From Antedon mediterranea (lineage: Eukaryota > Echinodermata > Crinoidea > Comatulida > Antedonidae): a DNA stretch of 64,000 bases. The notes below the pieces were generated by a model. The model had not been told where the DNA came from. It did no database searches and was given only the letters and a program-made list of their open reading frames with translations. Positions 11,222 to 22,659 of this stretch are shown here, one piece after another. How positions within the stretch are numbered: the stretch's first letter is position 1; each line of letters opens with the position of its first letter. Made by a program: the position numbers and the translations under genes. The stretch lies in contig NC_092672.1 of assembly GCF_964355755.1 (NCBI RefSeq), positions 35,522,501 to 35,586,500 of the forward strand. The letters run 5' to 3'.

Positions 11222-14200
11222 CTACTGACTCTCTGCCTCCAGAATCACAACCAACTTCGTGATGGGCCGTACCAGTTCAGCGTTTGCAGTTCTCAGCTTA
11301 ACAGATCTCACCAGTCCTCTTGCATCCTTATAAGCTTCCAACACTCTTGCCATTGGCCACTGTCCTCTTGGAGAATTCTCCGCAATTATAACAATGTCTC
11401 CTACATCCACATTTCTACGCTCTTTAAACCATTTCTGACGCTCCATCAATGTCGCCAAATACTCCTTCCTCCATCTTGCCCAGAATACATTAACCAGGTA
11501 TTGCGCCTGTCTCCATCTCTTACGATATACATCTGCCTCACTGAATATACCTGGAGCAGGTATATAATCTGCTTGTGCCAGTAACAGGTGATTCGGCGTT
11601 AGTGGGCGATCTTCCTTAGGATCATCAGACAGCATTGTCAATGGCCGTCCGTTAACAATCGCCTCCACCTCACAAAACAATGTCCTCAGACCTTCATCGT
11701 TTAGTTTTATTGTCTGCTCCTTTAACAATCCATATAACACCTTTCTTATTGATCTGATCATTCTTTCCCAGACTCCCCCTTGGTGGGAGGCAGCTGGAGG
11801 ATTAAATCTCCAATCAATTCCATTTTGTCTTACTGTGTGAATCTGAGTGTTGTTCCATTCTTTCATTCCCTTTCTTAGCTCCTTGTCGGCTCCTACTAAA
11901 TTGGTTCCGTTGTCCGACAGCATGTATCTTACAGCACCTCGTCTGGCAATAAATCGCCTTACAGCATTTATGCAGGAGTCCGTATCTAGCGAATCAGCCA
12001 TTTCTAGATGAATCGCTCGTGTATTGAAGCATGTGAACACAACTCCGTACCGTTTTAAGACTGTCCTTCCTCTTTTGATTTCTATTGGACCAAAGTAGTC
12101 AACTCCAGATCTGGTAAACGGCTTCTCTCCGCTCATTAATCTTTGCTTTGGTAATTCAGACATTTTCTGGGTCTCCAAACGTCCATTATACCTACGACAA
12201 GTGACACACCTTGAGAAAATACTCTTTGTCAACTTAAGTGCTCTTGTCACCCAATACTTCTCTCTGAATCTTGCTAGTATGGCATTCCTTCCTACATGAC
12301 CCATGCGTTGGTGAATATCATTGATTATTATACCAGCAACTATGGATGTTTTTGGAAGCAATATTGGGTGTTTAGCTTCTAATGGTATAGATGCTCCTGC
12401 TATTCTTCCACCGACTCTGATGATTCCCTTTTCATCCTTAAAGGGGTCCAACTTAGATGTGTCATTGCCCATAGGTTGTTTTGAAGTTTCCGACTGCAGA
12501 TATCTTATTATTTCTGTCTCAGCGACATCAAGCTCTGAGCTTGTTATTGGCTCAATCCTTCTTACTCTTCCCTTTGGTGGTGTACGGGTTTTGCAACGTT
12601 GCATTAAATTACCCTTGACTCGAAGCATCCAAGCGACAAACACCTTTAACCGGCTCCAACTAGAAAATCTTCCAAACAATGATTCAATATAATCACATGA
12701 ATTAACTGTTGCTGCTGCTGCATATTTTACGTCTGGGTCGCTTATTGACAGCAAAGCCATTCCTAGGTTTCCCTTTGGCCACTTGTCTTCTTTGTTTTTT
12801 AAGAACACCGGCCCCTTTAGCCACATTTCAACCTCCACCTTCTTGCTTAAGTGCATACCTCGTGAAGCTATGTCTGCAGGATTATTTGCAGTATCCACGT
12901 GTCTCCACTGCTCGCACTCACTTCCTTCGTGAATGATTGATAACCTATTTGCTACAAAGGTGCTAAATCTTGTTTTGTTGTTTCTTATGTAGTTTATAAC
13001 TAGCATGCTATCGGTCCAGAATATTACTCTTTTGAATGTGGTGTCAACTTCTTCTCGAACTAGACTTGCACATTTAACTGCTAGAGTTGCAGCAGTTAAT
13101 TCTAGTCTGGGAATCGTCATCTTCTTAAGAGGTGCCACTCTTGATCGTCCATAAAGTATGTTACTGTCGATCGTTTCTCCTACCTGCGACCGCACATACA
13201 GTATATAGCAACTCCATAACCATTTTCACTTGCGTCCGCAAACACGTGAAGTTCTTGGTCGGTTTTAAGTTTACATGTAATAAACCTGGGCACACGCAAT
13301 TCCTCAACTAGAGGTAAGCTTTCTAGCCAGCGTTTCCACCTACGTAATTCCTTTCCCTCAACTGGATTATCCCAATTCTTGCCTTTCTTGATTAGTTCTT
13401 GAAGAAGAATCTTAGGTGTTAACATCACGGGCGATGCCAGTCCCATAGGATCAAACACCGAGCTTATTGTAGATAATATGCCCCTTCGGGTACATGGCTG
13501 CTCTGTGATACTCGAAAGCTGATAACATAGACAGTCACTCCTTGGGTCCCATTGCACTCCAAGTGCCCTTTCGCTTGGAATTCCTTCTTCCTTAAATGCT
13601 AGGGCTTGTAGTTCCTTTGATCTGTTCTCTACTGGAACAGAGTTGATGACGTCTCGTCTGTTACTGGTCCATTTAGCTAGATTAAACCCGCCTTTTGCAC
13701 AGAGTTCCTTAAGGTTTTTTACCATATTTATACCATCAGATATTGATCCAACTGACTTCAAGCAGTCATCAACATAGAAGTTGCGTAGTAACGTCTGTGA
13801 GACTTCATCTTCTGTACTTGGTCTATTGTCTAAAGCTGTTTGTCTTAAAGCCATATTGGCGCAAGCAGGAGAAGACGCTGCTCCAAACAAATGTGCTGTC
13901 ATTCTATACTCCACTGGTTGCTGGTTGACATCTCCTTCTGGCCACCAGAAAAATCTCATATAGTCTCTATCTTTCACTGGCACCTTCACTTGGTGAAACA
14001 TGGCCTAAATGTCGGCCATTATAGCGACTGGGTCTTCTCGAAACCTCAGTAAGACTTCTACTAAGCTGTTTGTCATATTAGGTCCTGGGAGTAATAGATT
14101 GTTGAGAGATGTTCCCTGAAATTTGGCTGCACAATCGAAGACAACACGTATCTTCCCTGGTTTGTGTGGGTTATATACTCCATGATGTGGTATGTACCAG

Positions 14201-14604
14201 GTCTTTCCTATCGTCGGTTCGATAATGTCTACCTTCTCAGCAAATCCTTTCTGTATAAGTTTTCTCATAAACTCTTGGTAGTCGTGTTGGAACTCCTGGT
14301 TTCGACGCAGTTTGTTTTTCAAGCATTCCAGTCTCTTAACTGCCATAAACCTATTATTAGGAAGCATTGGCGTTTCTTCTCTAAATGGCAGATCGATGTG
14401 GTAGTGTCCATTAATGAGACGGATGCTATTGTTGACCTTTGAAATGAACAACTTATCCTCTCTCGACGGTTGTTTTGCATGAACGAGTCCTCTTTCAGGA
14501 AAATCCAGTGGTGTTGGCTGGTTGACTCTGGCCTGTGTCATTGCCTTCTCTAACCAAATTCCATATAAGCCAGCCCAACCTAGTTCTAGTAGCGTGTGGT
14601 GCAT
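11222..14604 (-). pseudogene. BEL pol: reverse transcriptase, RNase H and integrase, broken
   Basis: The pol half of the BEL polyprotein, which copies element RNA into DNA and integrates it. In order: a linker and RT fingers (from 14604), RT palm with YVDD at 13765-13776, RNase H with VFADASENGYG and later WTDSMLV and NPADIASRG, a zinc-binding integrase N-terminus (HQRMGH and CVTCRRY), and an integrase core with catalytic acidic residues in GVDYFGP, LSDNGTN and GVWERM. A C-terminal DUF5641-like domain ends at the stop at 11222. Breaks: an in-frame TAG at 14005-14007 just after IMADI, a frame change near 13180-13205 inside RNase H, and a frame change near 14500-14600 from the gag-protease frame. 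Confidence 0.93.
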
Positions 14605-16455
14605 TAGGTGGTCCAGTAATGGTTTCTAGTGGGCAATACGCTTCAGCTACGGCGTTTCCAATTAAAAGGCCAATTCCAGCGTCAATATTCGTTGCTGTTA
14701 TGTTTTTTAGGTGTGGCCATTTTGCGATATCTCCATTGGTTGGGATATGTCTGCTAGAAACCGGAAGTCTGTTTTTAGTATAGGCAACTGGTAACTCCAC
14801 CTTCCCTTGACCATCTAATCTGCTGATCATCAATCCTTTTATGATTTGTGTGGTCATAGTATGTTTATTTCCCATTGTGTCAATACTTAGTTTGGCCCGT
14901 TTTCCCTCGGCTCCTGTTTTGTGAAGTAGCTCATCTGATATGAATGATATGCTGCTTCCCGGATCAAAGAATGCGTATGTCTTGATCGGCTGACTCCCGT
15001 TTCTCGCTGTAACTTGTACTGGTACGATCGCGAGAGTACATTCGCCTCTTGTAGAACAGGCTGATCCAACATTCGGCGGCTGGTTAGAATTTGGATCTCT
15101 GTGTAGGGATGTCGGGTGAGCTCCCTTGCAAGTTTTGCATTCGAGCCGTTGCCTGCATTCCTTGCTACGGTGTCCTATACGGAGACAGCCAAAGCATCCT
15201 CTTGATTGCTTCAGAAATTCAATTTTGGTTTCTCTAGACAGCCCATCAAACTTGATGCAGTTTTCAAGGTTGTGGGTTTCCTTGCAATAAAGGCAAATTA
15301 CATCTTCCTTGGTTGTCGAGAAGCTTCCCTTGCTGGGTGGCTTTTGAGTCTTCTCACGTTGGGGCTTGCTTGCCCTTTCTGAGTTTAACGAACCATATAC
15401 AGGATTATTGGCAATCCTACTCTGCTTCTCTACAAATTCAACAAAGTCATCGAATGTAACGGTTCTCATTTTTTCCTCTTGTATGTAGTCTGTTGTAGTG
15501 CGCCCTCTTAGCCTATACGGTAACTTCGCCACTAACATCTGGATGTTTTTTGTGTGGTTAAGTTCAGACAGATAATTCAAATCTTCCATTGCATTTCGAC
15601 ACTCTAATAGAAACAAAGAAAAATTGCTTAACGCACTTGCATCTTCCGAACGAATCTCGTCTATTGATTGAGCCTTTTCCATGTATGCTTCTGTCATTTT
15701 GTACTTGTTTCCAAACCTTTTGCCCATCGCCTTTCTTGCCTCCTTGTAACCTCTGTCACCTTCTGTGTACATGTAACTCCTTACTAATTTATTCACGTCT
15801 CCAATGGTAAACTGTTCCAAGTAATACAGTCTTTCACTATTGCTCTCTGTCTTGCTATCGACTTCGTGCTCGAATGCCTTTATGAATGCATTGTACTCTG
15901 TTGCCTCACCATTGTATGGTTTAATTCTCCGTCGTGGCAGCTGGGCCTTCTGCTGGCTTGTAACAATTGCCTTTGCCATCTCTATTTGTTGACGGATCAG
16001 CATGTTCATCGCATCATCGGTTGGGGCACAAGGCTTAACTGGTTTTATTTCATTGGTTTGCCCATCTTCATTGTATTGATTTTCAAGTCCGTTATCGTGT
16101 AATTCTAAATCTTCTTCGATCCTATCGTTTACAATGAATCGTCTCATCCGGTCTTGGGCTGATTCAACTGGTAAATTGACACTTAATTCTTCGTCTCGTT
16201 CCTCTATTTTATCTATTTCTTTATCCAGAGCACTTGCTCTTGCTAGGGATGTAGCTGCTTCTTCTCTGATATTAAGCAGTTCTAATTCTGCCTCTGCCTG
16301 AGTTTAGCCTTGGCAGCAAGAGCTTTCTTAATCCTAAACTCCTCCTTTGCCTTGGCCACAGCAGCATCGGCCCTTGCCTCTGCTGCATTCAATCTGAGTG
16401 AAGTAGTTGACCCTCTACTTGATTTAGACGTGAGTCTTGATGATGTTGTTGACAT
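14495..16455 (-). pseudogene. BEL gag and aspartic protease, frameshifted
   Basis: The start is taken at the ATG at 16455, 40 bases after the 5' LTR; it opens MSTTSSRLTS followed by an Ala/Lys-rich helix. The frame breaks near 16300-16310 and resumes, then runs open from at least 16147. A gag domain of the DUF1759 type (about 15400-15950) is followed by two CCHC-like knuckles (CLYCKETHNLENC and CFGCLRIGHRSKEC), then a retropepsin-like domain with FFDPGSSISFIS. Gag packages element RNA; the protease matures the polyprotein. The frame ends at 14495 and pol continues in another frame. Whether that change was an original programmed shift or damage cannot be told from one copy. Confidence 0.9.
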
Positions 16456-16495
16456 AGTAATAGAAATCTCCTACCTTATGTTATTTTCGTAATAA

Positions 16496-17337
16496 TGTAC
16501 TGCCCTAAAAATAATGCGAGTGATAGTCGTTATTCAAGTCCAACACCCAAGGTGCTCCTTTATTCCGGTTTCTTGAATGTGAACCAGATTACTAAAACAA
16601 AACATAACAATGACCTATAAATGCATGTCTAGCAATATATGTGGCTCCTTAAGCGTCAAACTGAAAAGTTTTGTATTTAAGTTAAAACAAACAATATAAA
16701 AGACGATCCCTTAAACTAATTAAAAATGCAAAACCGTGTCGTCATAGCAACGGATAACAAAATCCTTGTGGTTAACTCCTCCTACAACGACGCGACACCT
16801 ACATGCCATTGACATTGTATACGTAAATCAATTAAAATGATCACATGAACTATAAAGTTTTGCGAAGATTATTATAACTATAGTATCCAGGTGCTTAATG
16901 CAATGCAGTAACTTTAACAATGAATTATTAATACTAATACTTAGTAAATGATTAAATTAAGGTACAACAGGTCAAAGCCATATCTCATCAATATATAGGC
17001 CTAGCTAGGCCTAGCTAGGTAACATAACAGAAATTAATGGCGTCTCAATAGAACTTGGCCTAATAACATTAAATCTGTATGAGTTATTGATCAATAAATG
17101 TAGCGGAATGCAGCTTACCGAAAATAGCAAAGTCACCCGCTATCTGCAGTACATAAACAATTCAAGTAAATATCAAAAATTAAACAATATGTCAATATCC
17201 TATAATTAAAGTCACTAGCTGTGATCATACATCCTCTCCTCTCTAATGCAAGATACCTCTCCTCACATGGTCCTAAAATGACGTCATTTTCTTAATAATG
17301 CGCCCTCTCTAAATATAAACTAGTTTGGGACCAAACA
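16496..17337 (-). repeat. BEL 5' LTR, intact (842 bp)
   Basis: TGT...ACA termini, followed by the right GACGC duplication (17338-17342). It should contain the element promoter. It retains the single uninterrupted TTAA (16652-16655) that was the target of the 9.8-kb insertion in the other LTR. The near identity of the two LTRs implies a fairly recent BEL insertion. Confidence 0.94.
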
Positions 17338-17879
17338 GACGCCATACGTAAGGGAAACGCAAGTAATTTGACCAATCACGACATGATAGATCATTAACTG
17401 TCGCTTCATGGTCAACTCGCTCGCGTTGCGCTAACGCCATTGCGTCCTAGTGGGAACCAAACTTTAGATATTTTTTTTAAATAGTTTAACTTGAATAGAA
17501 AAATGCAACATGTTTAATGAACGAAAGTTTTAAATAAAAAAAGCAATTGTTAAAATTAGACACGTACATTTGTATTTATTTTTTTATTTTCTGTCTTCTG
17601 CCAACACTAAATAACCTATTAAAACAAATTGTTACAGAGTATTTTTCACCGGAGGACATCTTTTTATGTACTAACTTTCCTGTTCCTTTGTGCTCCATTT
17701 TTTATACAAACGCTTCTCTTTCCACTGGCGAACGCAAGTACTTAAGCGCACTCGAGTACTTAAGCGCACTCAAGTAATTTGACCAATCAGGACATGATGA
17801 ATCATTATCACTTGTGTCAACTTGTTGTGTTGTGCGTCCAATGAACAGGTTAATTAACAACTTGTAGGCCTATATGACG

Positions 17880-19023
17880 TCAGAATGTTTTAGGATGACG
17901 ATTACAATGCGATGTAACCAACCTAATAACGCCAGACGCATTCAGCTGTTTTAAAAGTTTAAATTCCTCTGGCATGTGGTGTCCATTTTTAAAAGATGTG
18001 TTTCCGTAATAATGGTACGTGACGGGTTTCCCTTCGGCTGTTTGATTGAAAGGGTAAAATCCATACAATGATACTTTACTACACATATTTCCAGCAAGCG
18101 AAACTACGTAAAGGCCCGACGATGGCGATGAAATTTTCCACGTCCTAAAAAACGAAAGAGTTTTGTTTTATCCAAGTGGGCGCCCTATTATGCCTATTTT
18201 CCATTAGTATATTCAATATTGGCCTTCCCCGTGCTTGCGCGGCAAGGCAAAGAAACCCGGTTGGGACTACTATATTGTCTTGTGGAAACCTGTAGTTAGG
18301 CTGAACGTTCACATTGAGCTCAATGTGTCGGCTCAGTGTGATCTTCGATTTCAATTCATTCTTTTCTTTATAAAAAGTACGGTACTAAATATCTGTCTAA
18401 ACTAACCAATTTGACCAAAAAATGTGTTGATGTGCCCAAATGTGGTAGGGATGTGCCCAAATATGGTAGTGATGTGCCCAAATATGGTAGTGATGTGCCC
18501 AAATATGTATATTGTAGATTACCTCGCAATCGACTGTCTAAGTGATTTACTTGGTCGTGCTAATACAATGCTTGGCTTGAATGTGCGCATGGCATTGACA
18601 ATATCCATCTTGGGAGACCAAGCGCTTGCTTTTGTCACCCATATAATAGTGGAATTATTCAAATTGTTCAGATAACGATACATCGTTTTGTAACAGCTAT
18701 CATTTTTATTTTGTGAGCACCAGCCGTAATGTCTTCCCTCTTGATTGTTTATTGTTACTAAACTTGTTCTTGTTCCAACATCTTTCTGGAAACCTTCTAG
18801 TGGCGCCATATTTGAACGAAACACGTGATCATGCGCATCAATTTCCAATCCGCAATTACTCCCCTGCAGGATTCCAGAGTTTCCGATGACAGCGCACGTG
18901 TTTGCAGGTTTTATCCATGGTTCCCCATTGGCTTGAGCTGTTTCGGTGTAAGTTTGAGTTTGTATCAGCTCGTTAGGATAGACACGAAGCAATCTAATCG
19001 GCGAAAACCCCTTTAAACTTTTT
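17880..19023 (-). CDS. ST8Sia-like sialyltransferase (GT29), two 3'-terminal exons, copy A
   Basis: Exons 18523-19023 and 17880-18144, joined in frame (phase 2/1) with acceptor CTACAG, donor GAG|GTAATC and acceptor TTTTAG; stop at 17880. About 254 residues are visible. The first exon holds sialyl motif L, from CAVIGNSGILQGSNCGLEID through HDHVFRSNMAP to DVGTRT. The second holds motif S (SPSSGLYVVSLAGNMC then LYGFYPF) and motif VS (HHMPEE), ending near a conserved Cys (TSHC). GT29 enzymes transfer sialic acid from CMP-sialic acid to glycans in the Golgi; motif wording favours the alpha-2,8 (ST8Sia) group. Upstream exons with the signal anchor were not found, so the gene may be incomplete. Both exons are open. 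Confidence 0.82.
18424..18512. repeat. 21-bp minisatellite (GATGTGCCCAAATATGGTAGT), about 4 units
   Basis: Units lie in the intron between the two sialyltransferase exons and end a few bases from the splice donor at 18517-18522. The sequence before the array (about 18385-18425) resembles the left end of the CTCTGTCTACACTATCAAAC MITE family found in HIRA introns, whose interior contains this unit. Confidence 0.85.
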
Positions 19024-19744
19024 CTGTAGAAAAAAAAGACATGCTTTACTGAATAAACGAAATATAGTTTCCTCAACGTATTTTTATTTCATGTTCCCGC
19101 CTAAATATCTTTTCTTTTTTAATCTATAAAAATATAGGAAAGTTGAATTGACTTTCATGTTTATATATTTGGATGTAGGGGTACACCATTAGATCGGTAG
19201 CCCACTTACAGTACAAAGGTGCATTTGTAGTTCAAATTTTACATACAGAATTAGCAACAAAAAAGAAGAAAAAAACAAATCAAATGAAAACATAACATAT
19301 TAAATCTATTAATTCGTAACATAATTATCCTCAAACCCACAAAATCGTAAGTCTTTAAATTTATACTCTGTTAAAGTTATCAAAATTACTGTTAATTGAT
19401 TTAGCGTACGGTATACAGTATTAACCTTTGACCATTTTTATAACATTCTCAATTTGTATATGGTCAGTTCATTTACGAGTAATATGTAAACCGAGATATT
19501 TATATGATTCAGTTTTATTTCTGGTTAATGTTAGCTTATAATACAATACTCTAATACCTATAAGTTCAAGTTCAATAACTTTTATTCAATAATAATAATA
19601 GTATGGTATTGTTATTATTCGGATCAAGAAAACGAAACAGATTGTTTAATATCATTTTCTAGTCTTTTCCACAAATGCAGACTAGCTGTTACAGTGATAA
19701 ATAATTGACTTTTTCTGAGTTTAATAAAAGGAACATAAGTTATA

Positions 19745-20025
19745 ACTTGGAAACCAATAACTTGGTTCCAACTGGGGAACCAATAGCTTGGTTCCAACTT
19801 GGGAACCAATAGCTTGGTTCCAACTTGGGACCCAACAGCTTGGTTCCAACTTGAGAACCAACAGCTTGGTTCCAACTTGGGAACCAATAGCTTGGTTCCA
19901 ACTTGGGAACCAATAGCTTGGTTCCAACTTGGGAACCAATAGCTTGGTTCCAACTTGGGAACCAATAGCTTGGTTCCAACTTGGGAACCAATAGCTTGGT
20001 TCCAACTTGGGAACGAATAACTTGA
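19745..20025. repeat. 26-bp palindromic minisatellite (TTGGTTCCAACTTGGGAACC)
   Basis: About 11 tandem units, each containing a near-perfect inverted repeat GGTTCCAACTTGGGAACC. All three minus-strand frames stay open across it, which is why overlapping reading frames appear here; they are not genes. Related arrays occur at 29505-29880 and 30968-31085. Confidence 0.93.
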
Positions 20026-20030
20026 TAAAC

Positions 20031-21540
20031 GATGTCTCCATGCGCTCGACAATAAAGAGAAAGAGTGGAAACCAAAAGGAAGAGAACAAAAAGACAAAAA
20101 CACCAAGCTAGCACCCAAACTGGAGTATGGGGATACACCATCATCGCTTACTGGGGATCAGTGTATAAGGACCCCAGTTACTAGAATCGGTTAAGTCGTG
20201 ATCTTTTCAGGGATCCGGTGCCTCCTAGCCTAGTCAGAAGACAACAACAGGCAAGAAAGGTGAACAAAAACATAACGATGCTAAACATGTAGATGCTAAA
20301 TAAAACAGTGTTTATTAATTAAGTAGTTTTTCTTACGGAAAAAGTAAATAAATCAATCAAAAGAACAACCAATTTTACAAGGAAATACTATTTTATTTAC
20401 AAAACTAGTTACCGGTTCACGATTGTAGTAATTGAAAAACAGTTTCTAACATAACATTAGTATAATAATCACTTCCTTAAATCGAGGCCTTTAACAATGT
20501 AAATATTTACATTGCTGAATAAATGTGAATTTGAAAAGGCTTATTTCACAATATAATGCTCATTCTGCTTCAACGCCTTCGAAAAATAAGTGCGGTTTTT
20601 ATTTATAATAAACAATAGAAACATTCTTTTATGTTGTATAGGCCTATCGCCACATCTTAATATACCATTATTAATGTCTTTTACATACGGTACGATATAC
20701 GTGTGGATCACGAAGGAAGAAAACTATGAATATTATAATTATGATTAAAGTATTGATGTGCAAAAAAAAACTATACTAAATACTCGTAAGACCAGTGACT
20801 GAAAAGGAATCACAGATGCACAATTTCGATCGGTGAGAGCAGAGATGTAAATTGAATAATAATTGAAAAATAAAAAGCGAAAAGCTAAATCAAAACGATA
20901 AAGTAAACAGCCAGAAAAGTTAGCAGAGCTTTCGGGCAACACTAGCCCTTCATCAGTGCAAGTGAAGGAATTTGTATATATATATATACTTTATACTTTT
21001 ATATGTATTATCCACTTTTTTCATTATTTTCTTTTATTTTAACTATTCCTTTCTACAATAGGTCTATGTCTCTGTACAAAACACACAAGTTCATATATTC
21101 GAGTACATAATTGCACACATGCATACATACATACCCACGACACAGGTATATAAATAAATAAATATTTACAATATATAAAATGCAATACAATTATTATTCT
21201 TAATTCTTTTTTTTCTTTTTTTTTTTACAATAAGAACATAAATAAAAATATAAAATTCAAATAATTATAGTAAGCTTAACAAAATTCTTTCCTTACTCTT
21301 GTGTTTTAGTTTTATGTCTCATGGTTATATTTGTTGCTTACTTATATGTTACGTTTCGTTTTGTTTTTAATATTTATTTCATTTATTTTCATTTTTTTTT
21401 AATAATTCTATATAAAGATTTAACCACCTATTGGCATTGCACAGCGTTATATATTTATACTGTTCATAATGTTTTATACATAGCATATTTTCTTATATAT
21501 TATCTTATCCATTGTATAGTATTGTATGTTTTTAACTGTT
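20031..21540. other. Gene-free stretch between copy A and LINE remains
   Basis: A+T-rich with no reading frame that looks coding. 20400-20710 matches 30661-30915 (copy C), so it is a further part of the duplicated segment. 20940-21290 is simple-sequence rich (TATATA, T runs). Confidence 0.6.
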
Positions 21541-21544
21541 GTTA

Positions 21545-21636
21545 TTTTTATTGTAATTTGAACCTTGGAAGGCAAATTTCATTTACTGTGTATTTGACAA
21601 TAAATTTTAACTTGAACTTGAACTTGAACTATAAAC
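21545..21636 (+). mobile_element. Retroelement 3' tail with (AACTTG)n
   Basis: TGTATTTGACAATAAA followed by TTTTAACTTGAACTTGAACT is the typical end of a LINE or SINE: polyadenylation signal then a short tandem tail. It abuts the oppositely oriented LINE fragment at 21656. Confidence 0.55.
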
Positions 21637-21655
21637 CTCTGTAGAATATACCGTA

Positions 21656-22642
21656 TTATAATAGTCGGTTAAGGTATAACCTATTATTTTTTTCTGCCAA
21701 AAAGAGGCGAGAAAGTGAACCATAATTCCATTTCTTTACTTTTTTCAAAATGTGTGCTTTATAGATACAGAAGCATCCAAGAGAGAACATGTGGTCAACA
21801 TATCTGTTTCCGGTACCGAGTACAATATTTTGAAAGTTTGCCTCAATTCCAAACTTATATGTGGTATAAACATTAATGTATTTCCATAAATCATTTGCTT
21901 CAGTACATTGGTAAAAGAAGTGTTTATCATCTTCTATTACATTACATTGCAGGCAAGTGTCTGTATTATTAATATTCCATTTAAAGAGCCTTCTATTGGT
22001 AGGAATAATACAATGCAATAGTTTGAAATTTAGCTGTTTAAGTTTGTTATCTTTAATATCATTTACTTTTCTTTTCCACGTCAGTGTCCAATCGTTCGCT
22101 ATATTAAAATGTGTTTCCCACTTTGTTTTACTCTTGGTTGGTTCTTTACATTTTTTTTGGATAAAAAAGAGACGAATGTTTTTACAACTCATTTTACTAT
22201 ACTGTATTGATATAACTTCGTTAACTTTTACATTATCAATTTTTGAATAAAGTATATCTTTCCATTCTCGTGGTATTGCTTTTAGTAGACATGACAATTC
22301 AGCAATCCAATTCGATTTGATATTTAACAAAAATAGTAATTCATTTGTATTAATAAATCTGTTATCAATTATAATATGTTTCATCTTTGTTATACCAGAT
22401 CTAATCCAATTCCTATAAAGGAGTGAGAAACCATTGTATGTTATCAAGTTGTTGCCCCATATAGGTTGTTCTATAATTTGTTCATAGGAAAGTGACATTT
22501 TGACAGAATATTGATTGAATTCAGCTAAATACTTTAACATTGATTTATATAATAAAGGCATACTACTGTAATGTGTTTCTTTATATTTTACATTTGATAT
22601 ATTTTCAATAACCTCTCTTGGACCTATTTTGTTAAAATACAA
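21656..22642 (-). pseudogene. LINE ORF2 C-terminal fragment (Tx1/L1-like)
   Basis: An open stretch of 328 residues without the RT catalytic core. Near its end it has a zinc-finger-like motif, CLQCNVIEDDKHFFYQC, the zf-RVT arrangement seen downstream of the RT in L1/Tx1-type LINEs. The middle region (WGNNLITYNGFSLLYRNW and similar) fits the connector of that group. The copy is 5'-truncated and is not a host gene. Confidence 0.8.
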
Positions 22643-22659
22643 GTAGTTGATAATGGAGG

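Larger units (their letters stand above)
474..17337 (-). mobile_element. BEL/Pao LTR retrotransposon, full-length but inactivated and nested
   Basis: A complete BEL/Pao-type element in minus orientation: 5' LTR 16496-17337, gag-pol 11222-16455, polypurine tract 11108-11120, 3' LTR 10433-11107 plus 474-631. LTRs begin TGT and end ACA on the minus strand. It is flanked by a 5-bp duplication GACGC (469-473 and 17338-17342). The uninterrupted target is seen in the paralogous segment near 25438. The gene order protease, RT, RNase H, integrase within one reading unit and the gag type support BEL/Pao. Without the 9.8-kb insertion in its 3' LTR the element is about 7.1 kb. Several frameshifts and a nonsense codon make it non-functional. 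Confidence 0.93.
17338..20030. repeat. Segmental duplication copy A
   Basis: Matches copy B (25437-29880) along its length: 3' flank, two sialyltransferase exons, intron minisatellite, upstream intron and the 26-bp minisatellite. Copy A has an extra 23-bp repeat around 17735-17780 (CTTAAGCGCACTC units) and lacks the 1.6-kb insertion. Copy B lacks about 125 bp present here near 19390-19510. Confidence 0.93.

Noticed and set aside
12321-12936. Plus-strand frames opposite BEL pol
   Set aside because: Antisense shadows of a clear integrase/RNase H coding strand.
18145-18354. 69-residue minus-strand frame with PTGFLCLAAQ, similar to part of a sialyl motif S
   Set aside because: It lies in the intron; the exon pair 18523-19023 and 17880-18144 joins in frame without it, and the true motif S is in the last exon.
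19624-20144. Three overlapping minus-strand frames of 122-164 residues with SQVGTKLLVPKLEPSYW repeats
   Set aside because: They are the three readings of the 26-bp minisatellite; open in all frames because the unit lacks stops. No start or splice context supports coding.
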